NCBI RefSeq assembly: GCF_018599195.1
Contig: NZ_JAHFVK010000001.1
Coordinates: forward strand, 186,001-250,000
Reading direction: 5' to 3'
Length of the DNA: 64,000 nt
Source of the DNA: Croceibacterium selenioxidans
Lineage (GTDB): Bacteria; Pseudomonadota; Alphaproteobacteria; Sphingomonadales; Sphingomonadaceae
The notes beneath the pieces were generated by a model. It had not been told where the DNA came from. It searched no databases and saw only the letters and a program-made list of their open reading frames with translations. Made by a program: the position numbers and the translations under genes. How positions within the stretch are numbered: position 1 is the stretch's first letter; every line of letters starts with the position of its first letter. Of this stretch, positions 1-7,708 are shown piece after piece.

Positions 1-250
1 CAAGCGAGGAAGCCCAGGTGCCGACGTAGAAGCCGGGGGTGGTGTTCAGGGTGAGGCCACCCTGGATCGCGATGTCACCGCCCGACAGGCCGACGCCGCG
101 GAAGCGGTAATCGGTCACCAGAGTGGTGCTGCCGGTAACGGTGATGGGGCTCGCTTTCTCCTCGGCATCCTGCGCAAGGGCCGGGGTGGCGGCCAGCGCG
201 GTACCAACAAGGAGAGTGGCAGCCGTGAGGCTGCGGACGGACGTAAGCAT
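1..250 (-). CDS. TorF-family putative porin, N-terminal part (partial)
   Basis: Only the first 83 codons are in the window; the gene runs off the left edge. The ATG lies at 248-250 on the minus strand. The product opens with a clear Sec signal peptide (hydrophobic core rich in A, L and T, ending ATPALAQD, about 26 residues). The mature start has the pattern VTGSTTLVTDYRFRGVGLS, with further short beta-strand-like segments (IAIQGGLTLNT, GFYVGTWASSL). This pattern is typical of the TorF/TIGR02001 family of outer-membrane barrels, whose substrate is not well established. The family call is from recognition of the N-terminus alone. Confidence 0.75.
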   Translation of the reverse strand, partial: MLTSVRSLTAATLLVGTALAATPALAQDAEEKASPITVTGSTTLVTDYRFRGVGLSGGDIAIQGGLTLNTTPGFYVGTWASSL

Positions 251-509
251 GGGCAGTTCCCTTATTGCTTGGGTGAATAACTGTTGCCTCGTCCCACCTG
301 CACATTCCGGCCGCTTTCTTTTGTTGCGAAGCGTTTCCGTGAATGCGCAATAATCCTGCCCCGACGTGTTGCACCGCACAAGGGAATTGCGCATGGTTCA
401 TAGCTATCCGCATCCCTGTGTGGTTTTTTCGTCACATTCAGCCTGCGGACAGGTTGGATTTGCGCAACAGGGTTGTGTCTGACGCCAACAAGGTTTTTGA
501 GCGAACACG

Positions 510-1313
510 ATGTTCCAAGCTATCCGACGAATGCTAGAGCGCACCGGTGAAGGCCGTCTCGCGGCGGCGATCCCCGCTGGCGAGCGTGTCTATGCTGTGG
601 GCGACATTCACGGCCGGCTGGATCTGTTCGAAGCCTTGGTCGCGGCCATCGAAGCGGACGATGCCGCGTCAGGTCCGGCTGACACGACTGTCATCCTCCT
701 TGGCGACCTGGTCGATCGCGGTCCGGACAGCGCAGGCGTCATTGCCCTGGCCCGCGCCTGGCAGGCGAAGCGCAAGGTGCGCATCCTTCAAGGCAATCAC
801 GAAGAGATGTTCCTGCGCAGCTTCAGGGACGTAGAGACGTTTCGGCACTTCCTGCGGCATGGTGGACGGGAAACTGTGCTCAGCTTCGGCGTCGATAAAG
901 AGCAATTCTGGCCCGCTAGCCTCGAAGAAGCCCAGGCGCTCATGGCGGCAGCGGTCCCAGCGGATGACATCGCTTACCTTAAGAGCTTCGAGGACATGAT
1001 CGCGATCGGCGATTACCTGTTCGTCCACGCGGGGATCGACCCGCGCGTGCCGATTGGCGAGCAAAGGACCAAGGACCTGCGCTGGATCCGCGAGCCCTTC
1101 CTGTCCCACACCGACTCGCATGGGGCAGTGGTCGTCCATGGGCATACGATCTCGGAAGCGCCCGAGGATTGCGGCAACCGTATCGGCATCGATACTGGCG
1201 CGTTCATGAGCGGCCGCCTGACCGCGCTGGTGCTCGAGGGGACTGCGCGCCGTTACATCGAGGCGGTGCAAACCGAGGCGGGATCGATTTCTACCACCGC
1301 GCTCGCTGCCTGA
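510..1313 (+). CDS. Metallophosphoesterase, serine/threonine phosphatase-like
   Basis: A 267-residue calcineurin-like phosphoesterase. The dinuclear metal-site motifs appear in order: GDIHGR near residue 31, GDLVDRG near 65, GNHE near 95, then FVHAGI near 171 and VVHGH near 210. This layout is that of PPP-type bacterial protein phosphatases and of ApaH/PrpE-like enzymes; the substrate cannot be told from sequence. It has no signal peptide, so it is probably cytosolic. It stands alone, divergent from the porin, with about 260 bases of upstream DNA in which I see no further gene. Confidence 0.85.
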   Translation: MFQAIRRMLERTGEGRLAAAIPAGERVYAVGDIHGRLDLFEALVAAIEADDAASGPADTTVILLGDLVDRGPDSAGVIALARAWQAKRKVRILQGNHEEMFLRSFRDVETFRHFLRHGGRETVLSFGVDKEQFWPASLEEAQALMAAAVPADDIAYLKSFEDMIAIGDYLFVHAGIDPRVPIGEQRTKDLRWIREPFLSHTDSHGAVVVHGHTISEAPEDCGNRIGIDTGAFMSGRLTALVLEGTARRYIEAVQTEAGSISTTALAA

Positions 1314-1437
1314 TTTAGCAGGATTGCCCCTTGGGAAAGGGGGAGTGCCGTCAGGCGCACAGGACCATGAAGGTCCTTCAGATCGCTCTTACTCACCCTC
1401 ACCCAACCTTCTTCCAAAGGGAGGGGGGCAAAGGGAA

Positions 1438-1857
1438 ACGCCAGGAGGCCTGTAAGCCGGGTTCTGTCCCGCGCGCGGTATCCCCGAAGGGACCGGCCAC
1501 GCGGTGGCAGCCATTCATCTCGGCGACGGATTGCTCCGCCACTCTAGCAACCAACCCGGGTCTCTCGGGGCGAAACTCCCCTGCCTTGCGGCTCGAGACC
1601 CCTATGCGGTCTTGCTCCGGGTGGGGTTTGCCATGCGGCTTCCGTTACCGGTCGCCCGGTGCGCTCTTGCCGCACCCTTTCACCCTTGCCTGTGCCCTTT
1701 AGAGGCCATCGGCGGTATACTCTCTGTGGCACTTTCCCTGGACTTGGGGCCGAAGCCCCTTGCCCGGCGGGCGTTACCCGCCACCCTTGTTTCGTGGAGC
1801 CCGGACTTTCCTCGGCGAAACTTGCGCTTCGACGCGGCTGCCCGGCCTCCTGGCGGG
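1438..1857 (-). ncRNA. rnpB: RNase P RNA, bacterial type A
   Basis: Catalytic RNA of RNase P, which matures tRNA 5' ends. On the minus strand the conserved GAGGAAAGTCCGGGCTCC block (1797-1814) lies near the 5' end, and ACAGAACCCGGCTTACAGG lies near the 3' end. The two ends close by a perfect P1 helix: CGCCAGGAGGCC at 1844-1855 pairs with GGCCTCCTGGCG at 1439-1450. Length of about 420 nt is normal for alphaproteobacteria. It begins directly after the stop codon of the upstream amidase gene, with essentially no room for its own promoter in non-coding DNA. Exact ends are estimates. Confidence 0.95.
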
Positions 1858-1859
1858 GC

Positions 1860-2567
1860 CTACCTAGACAATCCGCGGTCGCGATCCAAGAGCAGTTGGA
1901 AAAGGATTGCCCGGACCTCTCCGTCGATCTCCCCGTCGATCCGCTCGGGCCGCCAGCGCCGCTGGAACGCCTCGACGGTTTTGCGGCCCTCGGTGATGTC
2001 GTAACCGAAGCGTTCGAGCGCGAGGTAGAACGAACCGTCGTTGGGAAAGGGATCCCCTAGCTCGAGCTTTTCCGGGCGGGGCAGGCACAAATGATATTCG
2101 GCCAGCCTGTCCCACGGGAACAGTTCGCCCGGATCGGTTTTGCGCGCCGGAGCAACGTCGGAGTGGGCGACCACGTTGGCCCGGGGAATGTTGTATTCCC
2201 GCACGATGCGGTGGAGCAGCGGTACGAGCGCTTCGATCTGTTCCTCGGCGAACTCGCGGTATCCCAGGGCGTGGCCCGGATGCTGGAGCTCGATGCCGAT
2301 GCTTGCCGAATTGACGTCGCGAATACCGCGCCAATAGCTCGCGCCCGCATGCCAGGCGCGCTTAGTCTCCGGCACCAGGCGGACGACCTCTCCGTCTTCC
2401 CCGATCAGGTAATGCGCGCTGACCTTGGCTTCGGGATCGGTCAGACGGGCGATGGACGCTTCGGCAGACTCCATCTCGGTATAGTGGAGCACCACCATCG
2501 ATACCGGGAGCGCCCGCTCTTCCCAGTTGGGGGAGAGCTGATCGCGGTGAACAAGCTCGTCCTTCAC
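1860..2567 (-). CDS. N-acetylmuramoyl-L-alanine amidase, AmpD-like (amidase_2)
   Basis: A 235-residue amidase_2-domain protein. The zinc ligand pattern is visible: VVLHYTEM (His28) early, and VVAHSDVAPARKTDPG (His near 134, catalytic Lys/Asp region) later. There is no signal peptide, so the likely role is cytoplasmic trimming of anhydro-muropeptides during peptidoglycan recycling. It is the third gene of a tight leftward set (M67 peptidase, chpT, this gene); the gap to chpT is 16 bases. Its stop codon abuts rnpB. A periplasmic role by a non-classical route cannot be excluded. Confidence 0.85.
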   Translation of the reverse strand: MKDELVHRDQLSPNWEERALPVSMVVLHYTEMESAEASIARLTDPEAKVSAHYLIGEDGEVVRLVPETKRAWHAGASYWRGIRDVNSASIGIELQHPGHALGYREFAEEQIEALVPLLHRIVREYNIPRANVVAHSDVAPARKTDPGELFPWDRLAEYHLCLPRPEKLELGDPFPNDGSFYLALERFGYDITEGRKTVEAFQRRWRPERIDGEIDGEVRAILFQLLLDRDRGLSR

Positions 2568-2583
2568 CAGGCCGGGCCCAGGG

Positions 2584-3228
2584 TCAGGCCAGGCTGCCGG
2601 GGAGCACTGCGCCCATCACCAGGGCCTCTCCACTCAGGGCATATTGCACCCCGCCGCCGCGCTCTTCTGCAAGCAGGCGGATCATGTGAGCCGGTGCGGT
2701 CCGCCCGGACAGTTCGCTTTCGGGCAATGATCCGTCGAGCGCCTTGCCGATGCTCGCGTCGAAGGCGACGCGCGGGCCGGTCGCGCGAACCGCGATCTCT
2801 GTCGAGCCTTCGCGCTGTTCGGCCCCAATGGCCAGCGTGCCGCCGCGCACAAGCGCGTCTATCGCAATGGCCGAGAGGTTGAGCAGGATCTTCACTGCAG
2901 GCTTGGGCAAGGTCAGGTCGGTGACGGCCCAATCGAGCTGCAGACGCTCATTGCCCGACACCAGGCCGCTGATCAGGCTGCGGGGCTCTTCCGTCGGCAC
3001 GGCCTCCCCGAAGCCGCCGGCGGCGCCGTAGGCAAGGCGGAAGAACTTGAGCTTGTCCGCGCTGATCTTGGCGCTCTGTTCGAGCAGTTCGAAGCAGCGC
3101 TTGCGCATCTCGGGGTCCTTCTCGTCAGCGAGAAGTTCGAGCCCGTTACTGAGCGCCCCTACCGGGCTGAGCAGGTCGTGGCACAGCCTTGAGCAAAGCA
3201 GGGCCGCAAGGTCGGTTGAAGAAGTCAT
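2584..3228 (-). CDS. chpT: Histidine phosphotransferase ChpT
   Basis: ChpT carries phosphate from the hybrid kinase CckA to CtrA and CpdR in alphaproteobacterial cell-cycle control. The protein starts with LAALLCSRLCHDLLSPVGALSNGLELL, the dimerisation helix with the phospho-accepting His in CHDLLSP. A degenerate HATPase-like domain follows (to MGAVLPGS), without the N and G boxes of a true kinase. Length 215 is normal. A GTG at 3232-3234 would add two residues; neither start has a strong Shine-Dalgarno site. It lies 5-11 bases after the M67 peptidase gene, so the two are probably co-transcribed. Confidence 0.85.
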   Translation of the reverse strand: MTSSTDLAALLCSRLCHDLLSPVGALSNGLELLADEKDPEMRKRCFELLEQSAKISADKLKFFRLAYGAAGGFGEAVPTEEPRSLISGLVSGNERLQLDWAVTDLTLPKPAVKILLNLSAIAIDALVRGGTLAIGAEQREGSTEIAVRATGPRVAFDASIGKALDGSLPESELSGRTAPAHMIRLLAEERGGGVQYALSGEALVMGAVLPGSLA

Positions 3229-3239
3229 CGCCACGCGAC

Positions 3240-3680
3240 TTAGCGATCATTAACCGTATAGGAAAGCCGCATGAATCCGGACGGGAGGTCGCGCCAGAAG
3301 GTCACCTCTTCTCCGGCCACGATGGCCCAGACCTTCCCGTCAGCGCTGGCGAGCGCACGATCGGTCGGCGATGGCACTGCCGTTCCGTTGGGATGGGAGT
3401 GGAAATAGCCGCACAAGCGCGGCCCGCCCGAACGCTCCGCTCGATAGGCGTCCACCAGCGCCTGGGGGTCAATCTCGAAGAAGCGCAGGCGGTCTGTCGC
3501 GACATTGGCCGTCGGTACGGCCGTTTCGACTTCCGAGCCGTCGCCAAACAGGAGGCCGCAGCATTCCTCCGGCGTGGCTCGCGAGGCCTGCGCTTTCATG
3601 GCTTCGAGCGCGGACTTGCTAATTCGCAGTCCCGTCGATGCCGTATCCCTTGCGCTCCAATCTGCCATTCCCATCTTCAT
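3240..3680 (-). CDS. M67-family (JAB1/MPN/Mov34) metallopeptidase
   Basis: A 146-residue JAMM-domain protein. The zinc site is complete: an upstream Glu in TPEECCGLLFG (near residue 38) and the motif HSHPNGTAVPSPTD (H-x-H-x7-S-x2-D, residues about 93-106). Bacterial stand-alone JAMM proteins cleave isopeptide or peptide bonds, sometimes to release ThiS/MoaD-like sulfur carriers; the target here is unknown. It heads the chpT-amidase-rnpB set. Its first ATG is only three bases from the divergent ATG of the pseudouridine synthase, so an ATG at 3674 or 3668 may be the true start. Confidence 0.8.
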   Translation of the reverse strand: MKMGMADWSARDTASTGLRISKSALEAMKAQASRATPEECCGLLFGDGSEVETAVPTANVATDRLRFFEIDPQALVDAYRAERSGGPRLCGYFHSHPNGTAVPSPTDRALASADGKVWAIVAGEEVTFWRDLPSGFMRLSYTVNDR

Positions 3681-3683
3681 ATC

Positions 3684-4628
3684 ATGGGGGAGGGTAGAGT
3701 CATAACCGGCGTCCTCGAGGGCGGACAGCGGCTGGACAAGGCGCTGGCCGAAGCCAGCGGTCTGTCGCGCGAACGGGTCAAGGCGCTGATGGCCGAAGGC
3801 AAGGTCACGGTGGCCGGTGCACGGGCCTCCCAGCCGTCAGCAAAGAGCGCTCCGGCCTCTGCGTTCTCGATCGAGCTTCCACCTCCGGTCGAAGCCGCGG
3901 CTGCGGCGCAGGAGATTCCGCTCGTCGTCGTCTACGAGGATGAGCACCTGATCGTGGTCGACAAGCCGGCCGGCATGGTCGTCCACCCGGCGGCCGGCAA
4001 CGCTGACGGAACTCTGGTCAACGCGCTGCTGCATCACTGCGCGGGACAGCTTTCCGGAATCGGTGGCGTGGCGCGCCCTGGCATCGTGCATCGGATCGAT
4101 AAGGATACCTCGGGCCTGCTCGTGGTCGCCAAGTCCGACGTGGCGCACGAGGGGCTGGCCCGACAGTTCGCCGACCATTCGCTCGAACGCGCCTATCTCG
4201 CGGTCTGCAACGGCCATCCGAGCCCGCCATCCGGCCGTGTCGACGAGCGGATCGGCAGGTCGGACGCGAACCGCAAGAAAATGGCTGTGCTGCCCAAGGA
4301 TTCCTCGCGAGGAAAACACGCGGTTACGCATTATAAGACACTTCGGAAGATGGACGGTTGCGCCCTCATCGAATGCCGGCTCGAAACCGGTCGGACCCAC
4401 CAGGTTCGGGTTCACCTTGCGTCAATCGGCCATGCGCTATTGGGGGATCCTCTTTATGGGCGAGCCAATTCCAAGGTCCGGCCGGTGCTCCAGCAACTCG
4501 GCTTCAAGCGGCAGGCGCTGCACGCGGCGGTGCTCGGGTTTGTCCATCCCGTAACATCGGACAGGCTGCGCTTCACCAGCGATCTGCCACCCGACATGAA
4601 GGAACTTATCGACGAAACCGGTCATTGA
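3684..4628 (+). CDS. RluA-family 23S rRNA pseudouridine synthase (RluD-like)
   Basis: A 314-residue enzyme converting uridine to pseudouridine in rRNA. An N-terminal S4 RNA-binding domain (GQRLDKALAEASGLSRERVKAL, residues 12-33) precedes the catalytic domain, whose signature HRIDKDTSGLLVVAK places the catalytic Asp at 139. GRTHQVRVHL near 240 is the second family motif. The S4 domain plus this length favours RluD over RluA/RluC, but the exact uridines modified are inferred. The ATG at 3684 is chosen because the S4 domain begins 10 residues later; no Shine-Dalgarno site is obvious. Confidence 0.85.
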   Translation: MGEGRVITGVLEGGQRLDKALAEASGLSRERVKALMAEGKVTVAGARASQPSAKSAPASAFSIELPPPVEAAAAAQEIPLVVVYEDEHLIVVDKPAGMVVHPAAGNADGTLVNALLHHCAGQLSGIGGVARPGIVHRIDKDTSGLLVVAKSDVAHEGLARQFADHSLERAYLAVCNGHPSPPSGRVDERIGRSDANRKKMAVLPKDSSRGKHAVTHYKTLRKMDGCALIECRLETGRTHQVRVHLASIGHALLGDPLYGRANSKVRPVLQQLGFKRQALHAAVLGFVHPVTSDRLRFTSDLPPDMKELIDETGH

Positions 4629-4757
4629 AATCGATGAAAAGCGAGCCATTGCGCCAGTTTTTTCGTTTATAGGGGGGATAAGTACGTGGCCGCTCCCCGG
4701 CGGATGCCCATCAGGGGTTCGCGAACAGTCGGCCGACGAGAAAGGTCTAGGGAATAC

Positions 4758-5669
4758 GTGAGCGAGAAAAGAACCACCCGGTCAGCGAGCGTCCCGGCGC
4801 TTGGCGGTGAGCAGAGCCTCAACCGTTACCTGGCGGAAATCAAGAAGTTCCCCGTGCTTACGGCCGAGCAGGAATACATGCTCGCCAAGCGCTATTCGGA
4901 ACACCAGGATCCTGAAGCGGCAGCGCAACTGGTGACGAGCCACCTGCGACTCGTGGCCAAGATCGCCATGGGCTATCGCGGTTACGGCCTGCCTGTCAGC
5001 GACCTCATATCCGAGGGCAACGTTGGCCTGATGCAGGGCGTCAAGAAGTTCGAGCCCGATCGGGGCTTCCGCTTGGCCACTTACGCGATGTGGTGGATCA
5101 AGGCCTCGATCCAGGAATACATCCTGCGCACCTGGAGCCTCGTGAAGATGGGCACCACCGCGGCCCAGAAGAAGCTGTTCTTCAACCTTCGCCGGATGAA
5201 GAAGAACCTCGAAGCTTACGAGGACAGCGATCTTCATCCTGACGATGTCGCCAAGATCGCCACCGATCTCGGCGTGGCCGAGCAGGAAGTGATCAACATG
5301 AACCGGCGGATGATGATGGGCGGCGACGCGTCGCTCAACGTCAGCCTGCGCGGGGACGAGGAAGGCGCCGGTCAGTGGCAGGACTGGTTGACCGACGATC
5401 GTCCATTGCAGGACGAAACCGTCGCCGACGCCGAAGAAGCGATGGTGCGGCACGAGATGCTCACAGAGGCGATGGAAAGCCTCAACGAGCGCGAGCAGCA
5501 CATTCTCACCGAACGGCGCCTGACGGACAATCCGCAGACGCTTGAGGAATTGAGCCAGGTCTACGACGTCAGCCGCGAACGCATTCGCCAGATCGAAGTG
5601 CGCGCGTTCGAGAAGCTTCAGAAGGCGATGCAGCGCATCGCCGGCGAAAAGCTGCTGGCGGCCGCCTGA
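4758..5669 (+). CDS. rpoH: RNA polymerase heat-shock sigma factor RpoH (sigma-32)
   Basis: A 303-residue sigma-70-family factor directing RNA polymerase to heat-shock promoters. Region 1.2/2.1 (LNRYLAEIKKFPVLTAEQEY), region 2.4 (YAMWWIKASIQEYILRTWSLVKMGTT), the RpoH box (QKKLFFNLRR) and region 4.2 helix-turn-helix (TLEELSQVYDVSRERIRQIEVRAFEKLQ) are all present. I chose the GTG at 4758, which has AGGGA five bases upstream; an in-frame GTG at 4686 would add a 24-residue Arg-rich leader. A rho-independent terminator follows. The clpP gene in this window has a promoter resembling its target. Confidence 0.95.
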   Translation: MSEKRTTRSASVPALGGEQSLNRYLAEIKKFPVLTAEQEYMLAKRYSEHQDPEAAAQLVTSHLRLVAKIAMGYRGYGLPVSDLISEGNVGLMQGVKKFEPDRGFRLATYAMWWIKASIQEYILRTWSLVKMGTTAAQKKLFFNLRRMKKNLEAYEDSDLHPDDVAKIATDLGVAEQEVINMNRRMMMGGDASLNVSLRGDEEGAGQWQDWLTDDRPLQDETVADAEEAMVRHEMLTEAMESLNEREQHILTERRLTDNPQTLEELSQVYDVSRERIRQIEVRAFEKLQKAMQRIAGEKLLAAA

Positions 5670-5698
5670 ACCCCCCGCCGTCGCACTGAGCGACGGTT

Positions 5699-5739
5699 AA
5701 TCCTCCCCTCGACTTCAGCGTCTTGGGGAGGATTTTTTT
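5699..5739 (+). terminator. Rho-independent terminator after rpoH
   Basis: AATCCTCCCC (5699-5708) pairs perfectly with GGGGAGGATT (5725-5734), 16-base loop, followed by a run of T to 5739. It ends the rpoH transcript and slightly overlaps the 3' end of the convergent DUF4242 gene. Confidence 0.85.
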
Positions 5740-6010
5740 ATTCCGCCGTCGTCGGGTCGATCACCGTCCGCACCTGGCTGATCGAGTCGGCCGGGAAGCC
5801 GCCCCGCTCCGCGTGTTCGCGGATCAGTTCTGCGCTGGGCGCGCGGTAGATGCAGTAGATCTTGTCGTCAGTGACGTAGCTGTGCACCCACTGGATTTCG
5901 GGCCCGAGTTCCTTGAGCACGTTGCAACTGGTTTGCGAGGCGGCCTTGAGGTCGTTCGGCGAAGCGCTTCCCACCCCCGGCATTTCCCGCTCGATCACGA
6001 ATTGCGGCAT
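5738..6010 (-). CDS. DUF4242-family small protein
   Basis: A 90-residue soluble protein starting MPQFVIEREMPGVG and containing WVHSYVTDDKIYCIYRAPS, the typical pattern of DUF4242 (ferredoxin-like fold; some family members bind nickel). The start at 6010 is preceded by AAAGGGG on the minus strand. It is convergent with rpoH and divergent from the lipoprotein gene at 6189. No reaction can be assigned. Confidence 0.75.
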   Translation of the reverse strand: MPQFVIEREMPGVGSASPNDLKAASQTSCNVLKELGPEIQWVHSYVTDDKIYCIYRAPSAELIREHAERGGFPADSISQVRTVIDPTTAE

Positions 6011-6132
6011 GGTTTGATCCCCTTTCGGCGGATGCCGCAATTTGCCTCATGCGCGGATCGCCGTCGAGGTGGATTTGGCCGCCCGGCACCACGGCCGCGT
6101 TTGCCGCGCAGATGGGTTGAACTGCCTGCCTC

Positions 6133-6157
6133 GGAACTGCGCCTCCCGCTCAGGGTT
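6133..6157 (+). promoter_or_regulatory. Possible EcfG-type stress promoter (one mismatch)
   Basis: GGAAC at 6133-6137, a 16-base spacer, and GGTT at 6154-6157 match the general-stress consensus GGAAC-N16/17-CGTT except for the first base of the -10 box. It ends 31 bases before the lipoprotein GTG. Treated as tentative. Confidence 0.35.
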
Positions 6158-6188
6158 ATCATTGGTGAATGACGCTGGGAGACCTGAT

Positions 6189-6680
6189 GTGAGGAAGACA
6201 ATCGCCTTCGCCGCGCTGCTTGCGCTCTCGGCCTGCAACAATACCGAACCGACCCGTACCGACTCGACCGATACCGGTTTAAACAAGGCCGACGCGGAAT
6301 CCGCCAAGGTCGATGCCACCGCAACCGGTGAAGTGGCCGATAACTCCAGCGTTCTCGAAGGCGACGCTCCGGGCTTTGAAGCCGTCGCCCCGGGTACTTA
6401 CCAGATCACGCGGTCCGGCGGCGAAGTCGACTATATCGAGATTCATCCCGGCATGACATTCTCGCGCGTGGCTGCCGACGGTAAGGCCACGGGCGGATCG
6501 ATCTTCATGAAGGATGGTAAAACCTGCTTCCTCGTCGAGGGCCAGGAGCAAGAGAATTGCTTTACCGACGGGCCGCGACAACCCGGCGGCACGATGCAAA
6601 CGAAGGCCGCCAACGGCAATGTCTCGACGGTGCGCCCGGTCACGGGGAAACTCGAAGATCACGTCAAAGCCCAGACCTGA
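6189..6680 (+). CDS. Putative lipoprotein, unknown function
   Basis: A 163-residue protein with a lipoprotein signal peptide (hydrophobic AFAALLALSAC, lipobox Cys16) and a Ser/Thr/Asp-rich linker, then a compact domain with GTYQITRSGGEVDYIEIHPG and two cysteines (KTCFLVEG, ENCFTDG) that could form a disulfide. Start GTG 6189 is chosen because it gives the signal peptide directly and has GGGAG eight bases upstream; a longer reading from 6042 has no signal. It may respond to general stress given the near-consensus promoter upstream. I do not recognise the family. Confidence 0.7.
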   Translation: MRKTIAFAALLALSACNNTEPTRTDSTDTGLNKADAESAKVDATATGEVADNSSVLEGDAPGFEAVAPGTYQITRSGGEVDYIEIHPGMTFSRVAADGKATGGSIFMKDGKTCFLVEGQEQENCFTDGPRQPGGTMQTKAANGNVSTVRPVTGKLEDHVKAQT

Positions 6681-6700
6681 CGATTTTCAGGGCGGATCGA

Positions 6701-6718
6701 CCGACATGGGTCGAAAGC
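6701..6718 (+). repeat. Dispersed intergenic repeat, copy 1 (partial core)
   Basis: Carries ATGGGTCGAAAGC, the core shared with copies near 7000 and 7525. This copy lacks the leading GTCCGC block. Sequences like this recur between genes in sphingomonads (from memory). Confidence 0.55.
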
Positions 6719-6788
6719 GCACGCAGGGTCGGACGTCCTGGCAAGGCGATATGGTCGCCACAATGAATATGCCCGCTTCAATTCCCGC

Positions 6789-6820
6789 TTGAGCCTGACG
6801 TTACGTCAGCTGGCATAACG
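6789..6820 (+). promoter_or_regulatory. MerR-type promoter/operator palindrome
   Basis: The perfect palindrome TGACGT-T-ACGTCA (6796-6808) lies inside a region beginning TTGAGC and ending CATAAC, just before a MerR-like start codon at 6826. A dyad between widely spaced -35 and -10 elements is the usual MerR-family operator layout. It appears intact although the regulator gene is broken. Confidence 0.6.
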
Positions 6821-6825
6821 CCGTC

Positions 6826-6966
6826 ATGCCTGATTCGCTCGACATCGCCGAAGTCGCCCGTCTGACGGGACTCACGCCGCGCGCGCTGCGGTTTTACGAG
6901 GGGCGGGGTCTAGTGACGCCGCTGACTTCGACAACGAAGCGCACAACGCGAAATGGAAGGACCTAA
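6826..6966 (+). pseudogene. MerR-family regulator, 5' remnant
   Basis: The first about 31 codons encode a good MerR winged-helix start: DIAEVARLTGLTPRALRFYEGRGLVTP. A MerR protein would continue with RRYY and a coiled coil. Here the reading becomes unrelated (STTKRTTRNGRT) and stops at 6966, giving only 46 residues. The break at about 6922 runs into DNA carrying the dispersed repeat. No downstream MerR segment is found in any frame before the VOC gene. The gene looks truncated by deletion or repeat insertion. Confidence 0.7.
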
Positions 6967-6995
6967 CCAAGTCCCGATGGTTGCCCGGCTCGCAA

Positions 6996-7016
6996 TGTCC
7001 GCGATGGGTCGAAAGC
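6996..7016 (+). repeat. Dispersed intergenic repeat, copy 2
   Basis: TGTCCGCGATGGGTCG followed by AAAGC. It matches copy 3 (7518-7537) at all but two positions of the shared 20 bases and lies directly after the broken MerR gene. Confidence 0.65.
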
Positions 7017-7087
7017 ATGCGGGCCGCTTTGGAGCGCGAGCCGACATGGACTTTTGCGCCTCGGGATGGCCGACATGGGAAAGCGGA

Positions 7088-7468
7088 CTACGCCGATCCC
7101 ACCAAGTGCGAAGGCCAACCAACTCGAACGAGGAGGCTATCGGGCCCCGCGATCCCGACCTCATAGAGGCCCCACTCTCTGTGTCGCAGCACTCCGCCCG
7201 GCCGGATAATCAGATCGTCCGCACGGGCCGCAATGGCGTCCACCTGCGGCGTCCGTATAAACACGCCAAATGGGTTGTGCGCTGGGACGCTCCACGGGTC
7301 GGCGCCCGCTTGGGTAAGGTGCACTTCGCAGCCCCACCCAGTCATGATCGGGTAGTTGTCGGCGCCGCCTGTGCGAGCGAAGCCCAATCGCTCCCAGAAG
7401 GCGACAGCGGACTCCAAGTGATTGCAGGGAACGATTGCAAATGCGCCGATGCTGGGTGTCTCCGCCAC
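7088..7468 (-). CDS. VOC-family protein (glyoxalase/bleomycin-resistance-like)
   Basis: A 126-residue single vicinal-oxygen-chelate domain. The N-terminal half has the typical FAIVPCNHLESAVAFWERLGFA, and the C-terminal half YEVGIAGPDSLLVRVGWP. This resembles small bleomycin-binding or glyoxalase-like proteins that bind or modify a small molecule. Metal ligands cannot be placed with confidence. It is monocistronic and its 3' end borders repeat DNA. Confidence 0.75.
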   Translation of the reverse strand: MAETPSIGAFAIVPCNHLESAVAFWERLGFARTGGADNYPIMTGWGCEVHLTQAGADPWSVPAHNPFGVFIRTPQVDAIAARADDLIIRPGGVLRHREWGLYEVGIAGPDSLLVRVGWPSHLVGSA

Positions 7469-7517
7469 GCTCTGCTCCTATTTCCGCATGTCAGGCGAGA
7501 GTAGCTAAGACTCGAAC

Positions 7518-7537
7518 GTCCGCAATGGGTCGTAAGC
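7518..7537 (+). repeat. Dispersed intergenic repeat, copy 3
   Basis: GTCCGCAATGGGTCGTAAGC, the same core as copy 2 with two substitutions. It lies in the 240-base gap between the VOC gene and the membrane protein at 7709, where I see no gene. Confidence 0.65.
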
Positions 7538-7708
7538 GGTCTCTTGCGTAATGTGGCACCTGCCCGCACCGTACGCGGTGCATCATTTTTGGGTTGGCCG
7601 GCGCCAGCGCCGCCATCACCGCGGCCACTGAGGCCGTTCTTGCTACCTTCGGAACTGACTTGCGGTCCGTGAAGGCGGGCGTCATTCTGCGAGCACTGGG
7701 GGAGGGTC

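Noticed and set aside
6953-7504. 183-codon plus-strand frame across the repeat region
   Set aside because: It starts in the broken MerR gene, translates the dispersed repeat and then runs antisense to the VOC gene; no protein family is recognisable.
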